Assembly (NCBI GenBank): GCA_965248155.1
Contig: CBDFIO010000002.1
Coordinates: 682,001 to 746,000 of the forward strand
Reading direction: 5' to 3'
From: RFSX01 sp965248155
Lineage (GTDB): Bacteria > Bacteroidota > Bacteroidia > Chitinophagales > Saprospiraceae
DNA length: 64,000 bases
In this document: positions 11,401 to 21,047 of the stretch, in pieces
Numbering within the stretch: the stretch's first letter is position 1
How the letters are laid out: each line of letters opens with the position of its first letter
Made by a program: the position numbers and the translations under genes
The notes under the pieces: generated by a model
Seen by the model: the letters and a program-made list of their open reading frames with translations, nothing else
The model's database searches: none
Told to the model about the DNA's origin: nothing

Positions 11401-13222
11401 CTCCGGTCGTACTTTCACCATTACACCACCATTCTCTAACTTCCCATGTTCTCATAATCTTTCTAACACAAGCTATCTCAGGTAATTCTATATCTGTATA
11501 AGTAACAGCAGCACTACAACCAACAACTGTAGGTATACGCGTACTTGAACCTGTAAATGGCCCCGGTATTAATGGCACTCCTGATCCGGATCCCGTCATT
11601 GTTGGTGATCCAGAACCTGTAGGTGGACAGATTAAACCATCGATAACATTAATGTCACAGATTATTGGAACTCCAGACCCTGAACCCGTCTGTGGGTCTA
11701 AAGGCCATGGGAGTGGAAATCCATTCTCGTCAAAATCGAAATTTTCATCACTGCACTTAATAGCCATTCCATTTCCAACTGTAAGAGGAAATGGGAAATA
11801 AATATCGTTCAGTATTAATCTCTTCAAATATATTTTATGAGAGCATACATCTTCATTTCCAAAATCATCGACTGCTTTATAAGTACGCGTTACAATATTG
11901 GTAAACATCGTATCACATAAAAGTTGTTCTCTTGTTTCACTAAATAAAAACACCTCAAATCCTGCACAAGCTCCAACTGCCGGTGGAATACCAAGCAGAT
12001 TAAGAACACCACATGATAATGTGTCATTCGGAGGGCACGCTATTTTAGGAGGTAATTTATATTCAACTAGTAAATTTCCCCAACATGAGTTATTGCAGCA
12101 TGGCTCGGTCACTTTGAATTCCATCAATTGATTTCGATGAGAAAGATCAACTAGATTACCTGGAACTAAGTCGCCAAGTTCATCAAATACTTCTATTGAA
12201 TATACTGGGTTGCATATGCTGAATAAATTGATTGCTCCCATTGCAGGAGTAATTATTGCTTCACATGAATTATCTAAGGAAACATTTATTTGTCCTTTAC
12301 ATTGAATATTGCAATCTGAAGCACAAGGTGTACTATTCCCCCAAGCAATACCATCTGTTCCGTTAGGGCTTAAACCCAGGTGCATTATTTCTCCTGATGT
12401 TATATCAAGAATACCTAAATAATTTGGGCCAAGACCAATTACTCCATCGTTAACACTTACATACACAATGTCATTTTCATCTGCATCCATTGCATTAACT
12501 CGTGGATTAGCTAGTGGAGGAAACCCAGTATAAGTTATTGGAAATAACGGGGTACTTACTCCTGTATTAGAATTTGTAGAATAAAGTGTGCCTCCTGAGA
12601 ATCCGTCAATATGATATAAATTATCATTTACAAATGTTATAGCATTTCCAGGACTGCAAGTACCACTTGGTCCTAAAACAGTAATATCACCGGTACTTAA
12701 ATCTACAGTTCCAATAACAACACAATCTGGAAGGAGATTTCCATCAATGAACATAGTTCCATCAGAAGCTCTATAAGACAAATCAAATCCTCCAGTTCCT
12801 GAATTAAAACTAGGAGTAAGATCTGCAACCTTGGTCCCTATCCCTGTGCTTAAATCTATTGAAAGTAAAACTTTAGTTCCACTGCCCTGTTCTCTTCCCG
12901 TAGCATAATAAATTCCAGTGTTACTATCATATTCAAGCGCTCCAACATTATCAAATCCTATTGGACCTACACCTGTTCCACTCCCAGTCAATGGGTCCAA
13001 CATATATAATGTAGAAGGTGCATTTCCATCTGACGCAAATAGACCTATCTCATCTGGACCACAATCAGGTGGTAAACTTGTCCCTTCAGCTTTTAGATCA
13101 ATTCCATTAAATAAGGAAAAACAAGTTAGGAACCATAAGATGGAGAGGGCCTTAAAATTATTTAGAAAGACAAGCGTTGACTTTTCCCAACATCCGTACG
13201 TGCAATTAGCAATGTATTTCAT
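8405..13222 (-). CDS. Giant T9SS-secreted protein: propeller-like, HYR-like, dockerin-like and cohesin-like domains
   Basis: This is a 1605-aa exported protein. Residues 1-47 contain a long-n-region signal peptide. Residues 55-300 are repeats such as SIDLSTG, TVDLSTGDI and LDITSGEI, which suggest a beta-propeller-like N-terminal domain. Residues 305-1190 are cysteine-rich HYR-like modules (CPPND, CPDDFTV, CPVDMTIDC) with a TGSGSGVP-rich segment at 512-556. Residues 1198-1252 look like a carboxypeptidase-regulatory-like fold. Residues 1256-1370 hold dockerin-type signatures (LDLIYIQRHVLG, AADVN, AVDMIELRKLILG, GDVNGSV). Residues 1385-1500 resemble a cohesin domain, and 1524-1605 a type A T9SS sorting domain (HPNPW.., VTGKLLY). 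The next gene upstream is a paralog from residue 305 onward. The substrate is unknown. Adhesion or matrix assembly is inference. Confidence 0.85.
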   Translation of the reverse strand: MKYIANCTYGCWEKSTLVFLNNFKALSILWFLTCFSLFNGIDLKAEGTSLPPDCGPDEIGLFASDGNAPSTLYMLDPLTGSGTGVGPIGFDNVGALEYDSNTGIYYATGREQGSGTKVLLSIDLSTGIGTKVADLTPSFNSGTGGFDLSYRASDGTMFIDGNLLPDCVVIGTVDLSTGDITVLGPSGTCSPGNAITFVNDNLYHIDGFSGGTLYSTNSNTGVSTPLFPITYTGFPPLANPRVNAMDADENDIVYVSVNDGVIGLGPNYLGILDITSGEIMHLGLSPNGTDGIAWGNSTPCASDCNIQCKGQINVSLDNSCEAIITPAMGAINLFSICNPVYSIEVFDELGDLVPGNLVDLSHRNQLMEFKVTEPCCNNSCWGNLLVEYKLPPKIACPPNDTLSCGVLNLLGIPPAVGACAGFEVFLFSETREQLLCDTMFTNIVTRTYKAVDDFGNEDVCSHKIYLKRLILNDIYFPFPLTVGNGMAIKCSDENFDFDENGFPLPWPLDPQTGSGSGVPIICDINVIDGLICPPTGSGSPTMTGSGSGVPLIPGPFTGSSTRIPTVVGCSAAVTYTDIELPEIACVRKIMRTWEVREWWCNGESTTGGLQLIEIIDDEAPIFECPDDFTVTTNDDCAAAILLPSVNPIDECGHDVEVAIDYPLGYLKENGGEVELEVGENIITYIANDECDNMSSCDMTVTVRDDTEPVAICDQDVDVNLSFGGIAEVFVGTFDEGSWDECGLDKVEIRRMDTICIAADTLFGESISFCCEDVGQDLMIVLQATDKGGNTNQCMIRVHVNDKIPPSMTCPVDMTIDCRDGYDLDNLGVTFGDPVVNDNCAETQVVMEITADDVNQCGIGEITRQFELRDPTGLVYQTCFQHIFINNLTPFVEANIQWPLNYQAQDACGLNDLLPQALPENFNVPVFTAGDDECSLLGYDYQDEIFEGSPGGAECVLIERTWTVINWCSNINGTIEKWTIPFPQIIELTNTIPPEFEEIKDILFESGNVDCESGDVSIKVEATDDCNNPLLYSYIMKDGMDNIIAVGDTNAIDSVFVVGMYTIEWSVMDGCGNSDFEIQNIEVRNTKTPSPVCYNGISVYVQPEDTDNDMIEDTELVEVPASLLDGGSFHTCNNAITISMSSDTTIKSVIYDCDSLGLRTYRLWVTDITTGAQDFCEATIMVIDSNSVDICPAMMNTVNVEGDIYTETFDEIEGVMVSLGVVDLEEITDNSGIYAFNNMPMGGSYVVEPEKDIEHLNGISTLDLIYIQRHVLGLEKLNSPYKLIAADVNSSEDISAVDMIELRKLILGVYAELPNNKSWRFIDAEYQFLDALDPWINEFPEDYEINNLSENMDIDFVGVKIGDVNGSVIANTNMTGHPTENRSSEQLDFVIDHMILERGEIVSIPVYASSYQNIHGWQTTIEFEARDIEVIDVIAGELDLNLEENVNIDKQDEGWLSMSYHNSSSETVEEGEILFEIRLRIKNNLNSDDLFRISSKITRSEAYNESGNIKSIGSNTISADAVSIHSVHPNPWIESTEIEFSTDTEGPIEWTFYDVTGKLLYKESGYSNGGSQIKNIERDIIGTNGVVYVRLISNESTADYKMVLLD

Positions 13223-13673
13223 ATTAAACTAACATCTTTAATAGTGTGTCAGAGGCAAATACTACCTCTGTAATATTCAACTATTAGGTTCTATATATTA
13301 TCTATTGTTTCAGGATAGCCACAGACATGCAAATACATATCTTATGCAGATGTTAAGTTTTGGCATAGAAACACCCTCTTAATATCGGCATTGGCTAAAT
13401 ATTACTGTGAATGGGAAATCTGTGTGTTAGTTCGGTAATTAAATCACTGAAATCGTGATACTGAATATCTGGAACATCCAGACATACCTGATAAAACAGG
13501 ATTTTTTGATTATTGTTTGTGTAATACTTCGTTAAAAAGCAGCATGAACTGCCTTATAGAGATCAAATATAGCAAATTATATATTAAATAAAATAATAAT
13601 ATGTAATTATTTTAAAAATGCTGAAATTGATTCATACACAAATATTTCAACCGTAGAATAATTGATATAAAAA
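13223..13673. other. Intergenic leader of the 8405-13222 gene
   Basis: No open frame of note lies here. A small hairpin CAGAGG/CCTCTG spans 13250-13270, about 30 bp upstream of the minus-strand start, in the likely leader. Further left, short repeats (CTGG..CCAG near 13470; CCTG..CAGG followed by T6 near 13490) could form weak hairpins. I could not place a convincing TAnnTTTG box. Confidence 0.5.
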
Positions 13674-13703
13674 AAACCCGTCACTGAAATCAATGACGGG
13701 TTT
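13674..13703 (-). terminator. Strong terminator for the 13723-17706 gene
   Basis: A perfect 10-bp stem AAACCCGTCA / TGACGGGTTT with a 10-nt loop, flanked by A-rich and T-rich runs, lies just past the stop codon of the minus-strand giant gene. Confidence 0.9.
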
Positions 13704-13722
13704 AAAATACTTTTTTGCAGTT

Positions 13723-16700
13723 TTACAAAATCAACATCTTATGGTCCGCAATTCCATCAGCTGCAATCAATTGTATATATATGACAGCACGAACACCTAT
13801 TTGATTTTTATCAATTCGATAGCTTTGAATGCCATTTTCAAAATATCTATAATCACTATGTAATAGTCTTCCATTTACATCAAAGAACTTAAATTCTACA
13901 TTTCCTACAGCTCCATGATTGAATTGTAATGTTGTTTTCTCAATCCATGGATTCGGATGAACCGATAAGATCTTAGTATTATCAGGCAAGATTTCTTTTG
14001 AAGAAATATTAATCTTCTGTATTTCTCCATTAGCCTTATAACTTTCATTACTTGTAATCCTAGAACTTAAAGTAAACGCTGACGCAGTTTTGATATCTTC
14101 TTTAGCTCGAATACTAATTTCAAATAATACACTTTCATCAGGAACTGACTCAGGTGTTTCAGCATTGAAGCTTAGACTAACCCATCCACTGGCTTGATTC
14201 GAAAGATTATAATTAGTCTTATTGATGTTATTAATCTCTACCCCTTTAAACTCTAAAATTTCAAGTTTGTCAGCATCAAATTCAAATGTTGTTTGAAGAC
14301 CTAACATATCTTTATAATTATCTGCAAACACTGGTATACTCACAATTTCTCCCGCTTTAACATAGCTATCTTCAATTGATAAAACAAGTGAAGATTGAGC
14401 ATACAGTTCAGTTGCTTTGTCTTTAACATTAGCGACTACACTTCCGTTAACATCTCCAATTTTTACACCGATAAAGTCAATATCCATGTCACTAACCAAA
14501 TCTGATATCTCATAGTCTTCGCTGATATTATTCAACCATGGATTATATGGATCAACAAAGTTATACTCTGCATCTACAAATCTCCAACTCGTGTTTTCCG
14601 GTAATTCACTATAAACTCCCAGAATCAGTTTCCTTAATTCCACTAAATCAATTGCTGTAATTTCATCATTCTTATTGACATCAGCTGCAATCATTTTATA
14701 AGGACTATCTAAGTACTCAAGTCCCAGAATGTGTCTTTGAATTAGTATCAAGTCTAGTGTACTTATACCATTCAAATACTCATTATCCTTTTGAGGTACA
14801 ACATTATAGCTTCCACCAATTGGCATTGAACTAAATGCATACGTTCCTTGCTCATCTGTCATCACTTCCAGATCTGGAATACCAATACTAACCATAACGC
14901 CTTCAACTTCATCATTAAATTCAGTATAGATATCCCCTTCAATCACAACCTTTCCGTTGTCATCTTCAGGATCGCAAACATTATCTCCATTGTTATCCTG
15001 GATGTCAACAAATGTCACACAATAATCTTGTGCTCCTGTTACCACATCTGTAACCCAAAGCTGAACAACATTGACTCCAATGTCATCACAATCATATATT
15101 CGATTTCTTTCTGTTGTATCACTTGAAAAACTTAAGACAATTGGGTTGTTACATGTATGATAGCTTTTAGCATCGAAGTCACTAGCCCATAATTCTACCA
15201 TTTCGGCATCAAATACTCCATTAGTATCAAGATCCATTAATACCAAACTAGCAGCAAGACCACTTATACAAATCGGACTTGGCGCCTTATTATTTATCAC
15301 AGTAATATCTTGAAAATCAATATCAAAATTGCCACAGCCATCATGGACTGTCCATTCAATATTATAAGTACCGTTAGGCAATGTGTCTTTCAATACATTA
15401 CTTAAGCCACTGGCGATTATATATCCATCCTCATCTCTCATTGTATATGTCCAGAATAAAGCATTATTACAGTCATCAGTCGCTGTTCTTTCGACCATAA
15501 TGTCTGAATTGATACAATCAATATTTTGCGACTCAAAGGTTATGTCTTCCTGGTCATCAATAACTGGCACTATCTTATTATTAAGTTTAATTATTTGAGG
15601 TCTTGGATTATACCATATTTCAAAGTGCCCATTTATTTGGCTACACCAATTAATAACAGTCCAGTGTCTTTCAATATGTGCACACTCTCCAGAGCCAGGT
15701 ATGGCTTCAAAAACAGAATCTTCATAATCATATCCTAATAAACTACATTCGTCATCTCCAATAGGGAACTGTGGAAACCCGTTTCCTTCAGGTAAGTTTT
15801 CAGGTGAGAGATCTGCTAAAGAACATCCTCCTTCCAGTTCATAATCCAAAGGCCAGATAATATTTGCACCCACAAATGGAGTATTGTTTGTAATTGTAAT
15901 CAATTGTTTACAATGTCTCAAAACAAATCCGTTGTCATCTGTTATTTCAAATACTCTTGAAATAATTCCTACTCCACATTGATTAACATCAGGAGTAACG
16001 ATTTCCTCAGCCAAGTCTGCTGAACAGTTATCTGTGGTTATAAGATCGCCAAAGGAAATACCCAAATTGTTAAGATCATACCCTTCTCTACAATCTATAG
16101 TCATATCTGGAGGACAAATAATGTTTGGAGCAACTTTATCCTGAATTTCGACTGTAATCATACAATCGTTGTAGTTTCCTGCTAAATCCCATGCTCTAAA
16201 AACTACCATAACATCTTCATTGACATCCTGACAACAGAAAGTGACACTTTTACCAAACAATGTATCTGCGGCAACGCAAAGAGTATCCATTCTTCTTACT
16301 TCAAATCTATCAAGACCACATTCATCCCAAGATCCATTATCAAATGGTTCAGCAAAAACAATTGTATTGTTTGATTGGCTAATTGAAACAACTTTGTATT
16401 GTTCGCATATTGCTACCGGATTTGTGTTGTCTTCAACATAGACATTGACATAGCAATGGCTACTATTATAACAATCATCGCTAACAATATATTTAACCGA
16501 ATTGTGCCCAAGATCTAAATCTATATATCCGCCATTCTCCATCAACAATCCATTAGGATAATCAATGGCGTAACTTATTACAGTTCCGCATTCGTCTGTG
16601 GCTTGCACAGATGGCATATTAACATGACCAGCACAATCATATCCGGTTGAGACTGTAAAGTCATTAGGGCAATAGAATTCTGGCGCTTGGTCATCAACAA

Positions 16701-17706
16701 TCTCAATTAATTGAATTGCTCCTCTATTGTTCTCCCCGTTACACCACCATTCGCGTACTTCCCATGTCCTCATTATTTTTCTTACACATCCGATTTTGGG
16801 TAGCTCAACATCCGAGTATATTACGGCAGCACTACATAATACAGATGTCGGAATATAAGTTCCTGAACCTGTAAATGGAGGTGGAATTAATGGTACTCCG
16901 TTTCCTGAGCCGGTTAATGCACAGAACAGTGCATTCTTAACATTATCTACGCAAAGAATTGGCACACCTGAACCTGATCCTGTGTAAGGATTGCTAGGCC
17001 ACGGAAGAGGAATTCCAAATTCATCAAATTCAATAACATCATCTTTACAAGAAATAGCGTTACCGTTTCCTACAGTTCTGATTTCCGGAAAAACGATCAT
17101 ATTCAAATCAATTCTTTCCAATAAGACCGTATGAGTACACTCGCTCTCATTTCCAAAAAGATCTACTGCCTTGTAAGTTCTTGTTACACTTTGAGTATAT
17201 AAAGTATCGCAAAATAACGGATCCCTTACCTCATTGAACAAGAAAACTTCAAAATCAGCACATCCCCCTGTAGCAGGAGGAAGGTTTAAAATATTCAAAG
17301 CAGCACAAGAAATTGTGTCATCTGGTGGACATTCAATGAGTGGTGGTAATTTATATTCAACCAGAATATTTCCCCAACATCTATTCCCACATTCAGGTTC
17401 AGTAATCTCATATTTGAGTGTCTGACCATCCTGGTGAATGTCTACTTTGTTATTAATAATTAAGTTATCATACGGATCCCATAATTTCAGGGAATAGTAA
17501 TAATTACAATCGGGTGTTATACCCACGCCCCCCATAGCCGGAGTTATCAATGCCATACATGATTGATCCAAAGACACATTTACTTGTCCTAAACATTGGA
17601 TCTCACAATTACTTTCGCAAATTATCTGAGATTGAAGATTAAGCGGACTAATCGAAAGCAAGATAAGAAAGGACATACCTTTCATTAGGCTATTCGTATA
17701 CTTCAT
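13723..17706 (-). CDS. Giant T9SS-secreted paralog with HYR-like, dockerin-like and cohesin-like domains
   Basis: The 1327-aa protein begins with a signal peptide (MKYTNSLMKGMSFLILLSIS). It then follows the 8405-13222 protein from that protein's residue 305 to its end, but lacks the propeller-like N-terminal domain. Shared landmarks are CxxxCEIQCLGQVNVSLDQSC at the start, the TGSGSGVP/TGSGNGVP segment, RTWEVREWWCNGE, the HYR-like modules, the dockerin-like pair (ISTLDLILIQRHILG, AIDLVELRKLILG), a cohesin-like domain, and the T9SS tail (SVHPNPWIEKTTL.., ..DHKMLIL). The two genes are tandem, on the same strand, each with its own terminator, so they arose by duplication and probably have separate transcripts. 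Exported and surface-attached by T9SS; the binding partner is unknown. Confidence 0.85.
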   Translation of the reverse strand: MKYTNSLMKGMSFLILLSISPLNLQSQIICESNCEIQCLGQVNVSLDQSCMALITPAMGGVGITPDCNYYYSLKLWDPYDNLIINNKVDIHQDGQTLKYEITEPECGNRCWGNILVEYKLPPLIECPPDDTISCAALNILNLPPATGGCADFEVFLFNEVRDPLFCDTLYTQSVTRTYKAVDLFGNESECTHTVLLERIDLNMIVFPEIRTVGNGNAISCKDDVIEFDEFGIPLPWPSNPYTGSGSGVPILCVDNVKNALFCALTGSGNGVPLIPPPFTGSGTYIPTSVLCSAAVIYSDVELPKIGCVRKIMRTWEVREWWCNGENNRGAIQLIEIVDDQAPEFYCPNDFTVSTGYDCAGHVNMPSVQATDECGTVISYAIDYPNGLLMENGGYIDLDLGHNSVKYIVSDDCYNSSHCYVNVYVEDNTNPVAICEQYKVVSISQSNNTIVFAEPFDNGSWDECGLDRFEVRRMDTLCVAADTLFGKSVTFCCQDVNEDVMVVFRAWDLAGNYNDCMITVEIQDKVAPNIICPPDMTIDCREGYDLNNLGISFGDLITTDNCSADLAEEIVTPDVNQCGVGIISRVFEITDDNGFVLRHCKQLITITNNTPFVGANIIWPLDYELEGGCSLADLSPENLPEGNGFPQFPIGDDECSLLGYDYEDSVFEAIPGSGECAHIERHWTVINWCSQINGHFEIWYNPRPQIIKLNNKIVPVIDDQEDITFESQNIDCINSDIMVERTATDDCNNALFWTYTMRDEDGYIIASGLSNVLKDTLPNGTYNIEWTVHDGCGNFDIDFQDITVINNKAPSPICISGLAASLVLMDLDTNGVFDAEMVELWASDFDAKSYHTCNNPIVLSFSSDTTERNRIYDCDDIGVNVVQLWVTDVVTGAQDYCVTFVDIQDNNGDNVCDPEDDNGKVVIEGDIYTEFNDEVEGVMVSIGIPDLEVMTDEQGTYAFSSMPIGGSYNVVPQKDNEYLNGISTLDLILIQRHILGLEYLDSPYKMIAADVNKNDEITAIDLVELRKLILGVYSELPENTSWRFVDAEYNFVDPYNPWLNNISEDYEISDLVSDMDIDFIGVKIGDVNGSVVANVKDKATELYAQSSLVLSIEDSYVKAGEIVSIPVFADNYKDMLGLQTTFEFDADKLEILEFKGVEINNINKTNYNLSNQASGWVSLSFNAETPESVPDESVLFEISIRAKEDIKTASAFTLSSRITSNESYKANGEIQKINISSKEILPDNTKILSVHPNPWIEKTTLQFNHGAVGNVEFKFFDVNGRLLHSDYRYFENGIQSYRIDKNQIGVRAVIYIQLIAADGIADHKMLIL

Positions 17707-18311
17707 GTTGCAGTTCCTTATTCGTTAGCAAAAAAATATTTCAGTAAACTGAGATAATCCGCACTACTTGATTAAATCAGTCATCAAAAGCTATTTTTTC
17801 TAAGAAGGTCTTATTAGCTGATAAAAGTTTGAGAGAATCATGCTCTTTTAGCTAAAGAGCCCATAAACAATGGCTTTTAGCATCAAAACATTGCTGATAA
17901 TACAATTTCTCCGAAAAAAATAGTTTAGATTCTATTAGGTAGGTGGTACAAAACTATCCACAAATATAAGAACATATTAAAAATATACAAATGTGTTTTT
18001 GTGTTTTTTTTAATTAATTTTCATTCTATCCATTAATCATTTATAATGATAGAGAACACTTTTAATTTCAAACGACTCAATCATTTGCTTCAACTAGGGT
18101 CTAGTTTTCATTTTATCCATCAACAATACTTTCAAAATCAAGTGTACAATTCCAGTTAAAAATCAATGTTCTATTGATCTTCATCATAAATAGCTGTAAA
18201 GCATAATTGTGAAATTCTATTCTAATAAAAAATATGAGATGTCTTTGGAAATTTAGTACGCTAGAGTGCCAGGGTCCTAGATCGACAAGATATATACGTT
18301 ACAACTTATTT
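17707..18311. other. Intergenic leader of the 13723-17706 gene
   Basis: About 600 bp without a credible gene. It holds an inverted repeat at 17842-17860 (GCTCTTT TAGCT AAAGAGC) inside the likely 5' region of the minus-strand giant gene. The rest is AT-rich, and no terminator is obvious for the ABC transporter gene that ends upstream of it at 18312. Confidence 0.5.
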
Positions 18312-20117
18312 TTAATTATCGAAAAGATTTCCAATTATCGCTTGTCGAAAATAAAAAGACTTCAAATCCATTAGTTCTTTATGCAGCCCAGATTCTACTA
18401 TTCGACCCTCTTTCATAACAAAAATTCTGTCAACATCTACTATGGTACTTAAGCGGTGGGCAATAATAATTGAAGTTCTGTTTTCCATCAACCTGTTTAA
18501 GGCATCTTGGGCAACTTTTTCCGATTCCGAATCTAAAGATGACGTTGCTTCATCTAAAAGTAAAATTGCCGGGTCTTTTAAAATAGCTCTAGCAATTGCT
18601 ATACGCTGTCTCTGACCTCCGGAAAGCTTAATTCCTCTTTCACCTATGATAGTGTCCAGCTTTTCAGGAAAAGAATCAATAAATTCCCATGAATTAGATT
18701 GCTTGGCGGCTTCTATTATTTCCTCTTCAGTTGCATTGATTCTGCCATAAAGTATATTCTCTCTGATCGTTCCTCCAAACAGGATTACCTCCTGGGGAAC
18801 TATAGCAATATTGCTTCGGTATGCACGTATTTCAAAATCATATATAGATTCATCCCCAATTAGAATCCGACCCTTATTTAATTTATAAAACCTTAATAAT
18901 AATTGTATAATTGTTGACTTACCAACTCCACTAGGTCCCACCAATGCCACTTTCTGACCTTTGGTTATCTTCATATCCAATCCTTTTAATATTGGAATAT
19001 CCTTCCGGCTTGGATAAGTAAAATGGACATCTTCAAATCGGATTTCTCCTTCAAGATTTACAGGCTCTACAAGCTCATTTTCGTTTCCCGGATCAATAAG
19101 CACCTCTGGTTCTTTATTAAGAATCTGTCTAACTCGATCCGTAGCTCCGATTGCACCAAATAATTCAGTTGAAAAATTGGCCAGCCCGGCTATCGCACCT
19201 CCTATCAGCGTTGTATAAGTCACAAAGGAAAGTAGAACGCCAACAGACATCGAGCCATCTTGAACCATTTTGGCACCCATAAAAATGATAAAGCAAATAG
19301 CTCCAAAAAATATAGTAATGATAAACAGAGCAAATAAAGCTCTTGCCTTGGCATATCTCAAGGCAATTTCTACAACTTTCTCAATGGAGGCTTTATATTT
19401 CAGTTTCTCAAACACTTCATTTGCAAAAGCCTTAACCACTTGAATAGATTGGATGGCTTCGCCTATGAGTGAATTAGAATCTGCCAATTGACTTTGTCTC
19501 TCCTTCGATAGTTTGCGTATCGTACGTGCAAAAATAATGGCAAGAATAACAACAACTGGAATCGTCATCAACATAACCAATGAAAGCTTGGGTGCCATAA
19601 CAACCAAAAAAGTAATTCCGATCTGGAGAGTAATAATTTGTCGTATAAATTCTCCCAGGGTAACTGAAAAAATTGAATATAATTTACTTACATCCCCTGT
19701 AATCCTACTTATTAAATCTCCGGTTTTATTTTCTTCAAAGAAATTATATGGAAGGCTTATAATTCTGTGATAAAGATCTTTTCTAACGTCAGCAATTCCC
19801 TTTTCGCTAACGATGGCATTCAATATAATTCGAGCATAGCCAAAAACTCCTTGCAAAATCAAAATAATTATCAATATGATTCCTACATCATTTAGAGTGA
19901 AATCAAGATCCGAATTGCCTAAGGCAATATCTACTAGCAATCCGATAAAAAACGGAATCGACATGAAAGTGAGATTCGAAAAGAAAAGCAATATCAAAGC
20001 TGAAATAAAATACCATTTATATGGTTTTATATACTTGAAAATTTGCAATGCCTCTGCAATACTTTTCCTCGTTAACTTTGTTTTTTCCTCTTCCTTTTTT
20101 TCTCTACCTAACAGCAT
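18312..20117 (-). CDS. ABC exporter, fused permease and ATPase (MsbA/multidrug type)
   Basis: This 601-aa half-transporter has about six membrane segments in residues 35-320. The nucleotide-binding domain shows Walker A GPSGVGKST (394-402), the signature LSGGQRQR (498-505), Walker B ILLLDEAT (518-525) and the switch His in AHRLST (H554). It would act as a homodimer exporting lipid or hydrophobic substrates across the inner membrane. The substrate cannot be told from sequence. The start is fixed by ATG at 20117; the next Met is within the membrane domain. A TACATTTG box ends 4 bp before the ATG, suggesting a very short leader. The gene stands alone. Confidence 0.85.
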   Translation of the reverse strand: MLLGREKKEEEKTKLTRKSIAEALQIFKYIKPYKWYFISALILLFFSNLTFMSIPFFIGLLVDIALGNSDLDFTLNDVGIILIIILILQGVFGYARIILNAIVSEKGIADVRKDLYHRIISLPYNFFEENKTGDLISRITGDVSKLYSIFSVTLGEFIRQIITLQIGITFLVVMAPKLSLVMLMTIPVVVILAIIFARTIRKLSKERQSQLADSNSLIGEAIQSIQVVKAFANEVFEKLKYKASIEKVVEIALRYAKARALFALFIITIFFGAICFIIFMGAKMVQDGSMSVGVLLSFVTYTTLIGGAIAGLANFSTELFGAIGATDRVRQILNKEPEVLIDPGNENELVEPVNLEGEIRFEDVHFTYPSRKDIPILKGLDMKITKGQKVALVGPSGVGKSTIIQLLLRFYKLNKGRILIGDESIYDFEIRAYRSNIAIVPQEVILFGGTIRENILYGRINATEEEIIEAAKQSNSWEFIDSFPEKLDTIIGERGIKLSGGQRQRIAIARAILKDPAILLLDEATSSLDSESEKVAQDALNRLMENRTSIIIAHRLSTIVDVDRIFVMKEGRIVESGLHKELMDLKSFYFRQAIIGNLFDN

Positions 20118-20121
20118 GATG

Positions 20122-20129
20122 CAAATGTA
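20122..20129 (-). promoter_or_regulatory. Possible -7 box TACATTTG for the ABC exporter
   Basis: An exact match to the Bacteroidota -7 consensus TAnnTTTG lies 4 bp upstream of the ATG, which would give a nearly leaderless transcript. No TTG is seen at the usual 19-21 bp upstream spacing, so this is only moderately supported. Confidence 0.4.
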
Positions 20130-20249
20130 ACCAAGCTTGCGCTTTTATTTTCTCCAATAAATTAATAATCTACTAATACATAAATTTTTGCGATTATCTA
20201 TCATAAGATATTGATACAAATATTAATTTCAGTGTACAATTAATGCATT

Positions 20250-21047
20250 ATGAAACAACTCGGAATAATATTAGTTTCCATGTCGATAGTCTTTTTACTC
20301 TTATCAAACAATATTGGAAGAGGTCTTGTAGGAGGTCCTGCAACTACAGCACCAGGAGAAACAGGTCAGTTCTGTGGATCTTTTGGCTGTCATTTCAGTG
20401 GATCTTTTGATCCTGAAACTCAAATTCTTTTCCACAGTGAAAGTGGTGAACTTGTAGATGAATATCAGGCCGGACAAACATATTCCGTTTCTATAAAAAT
20501 AAATCACACAGGATTTCCGGCGTCTTATGGATTTCAAATAGTTAGTCTTAAAGAATCCGATAATTCTCCAGTTAATAATTTTATAAACCTCCCTCAAGCA
20601 ATTCATGAGGTCACCCTATTGGGCAGACAGTATGTCGAACATAGTACCAGGTTACCAATCGACTCTATTCCGTTAAGTTGGACAGCACCAGAAATAGGAA
20701 CTGGAAATGTTACTTTTTATGCCGCAGGTAATGCCGTAAATGGAAATGGAAGTTCTTCAGGTGATGGGGCTGATACAACACGTCTCATTATCAAAGAGGC
20801 AACTACTTCTTCACTTACAAGTTTGGATCGTAATCCTATTATAGCATATCCAAACCCTGTTCATAATTATCTTAATATTAAAGCGGATCAAAAAATCTAT
20901 CATTCTGAAATATTTGATTATTCTGGAAGGATGTTGAGTAGACTATCTGGGAAAAAACTTGATTTATCAAATCTTGAACCTGGTGTTTATATTTTAAAAA
21001 TATTCGGTGAAGACTTGCAAAAATCTACTAGGATTATTAAAATCTAG
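20250..21047 (+). CDS. T9SS-sorted secreted protein with choice-of-anchor V (Reelin-like) domain
   Basis: The 265-aa protein has a signal peptide (residues 1-25). A GGPATTAPGE..CGSFGCH motif follows, typical of choice-of-anchor V proteins, then a Reelin-like beta-sandwich to about residue 180. The C-terminal 70 residues are a type A T9SS sorting domain (AYPNPVHNYLNI...YDYSGRM-like core...GVYILKI). It is expected to be secreted and anchored or released at the cell surface. Its function is unknown. It is convergent with the TPR lipoprotein gene, which starts directly after its stop. Confidence 0.75.
   Translation: MKQLGIILVSMSIVFLLLSNNIGRGLVGGPATTAPGETGQFCGSFGCHFSGSFDPETQILFHSESGELVDEYQAGQTYSVSIKINHTGFPASYGFQIVSLKESDNSPVNNFINLPQAIHEVTLLGRQYVEHSTRLPIDSIPLSWTAPEIGTGNVTFYAAGNAVNGNGSSSGDGADTTRLIIKEATTSSLTSLDRNPIIAYPNPVHNYLNIKADQKIYHSEIFDYSGRMLSRLSGKKLDLSNLEPGVYILKIFGEDLQKSTRIIKI

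Noticed and set aside
8405..17706. Cellulosome
   Set aside because: Cohesin-like and dockerin-like domains occur, but no glycoside hydrolase or scaffoldin is present nearby.
18255..18285. CTAGAGTGCCAGGGTCCTAG-like palindrome as a terminator
   Set aside because: The stem is imperfect and has no T run; not enough for a terminator call.
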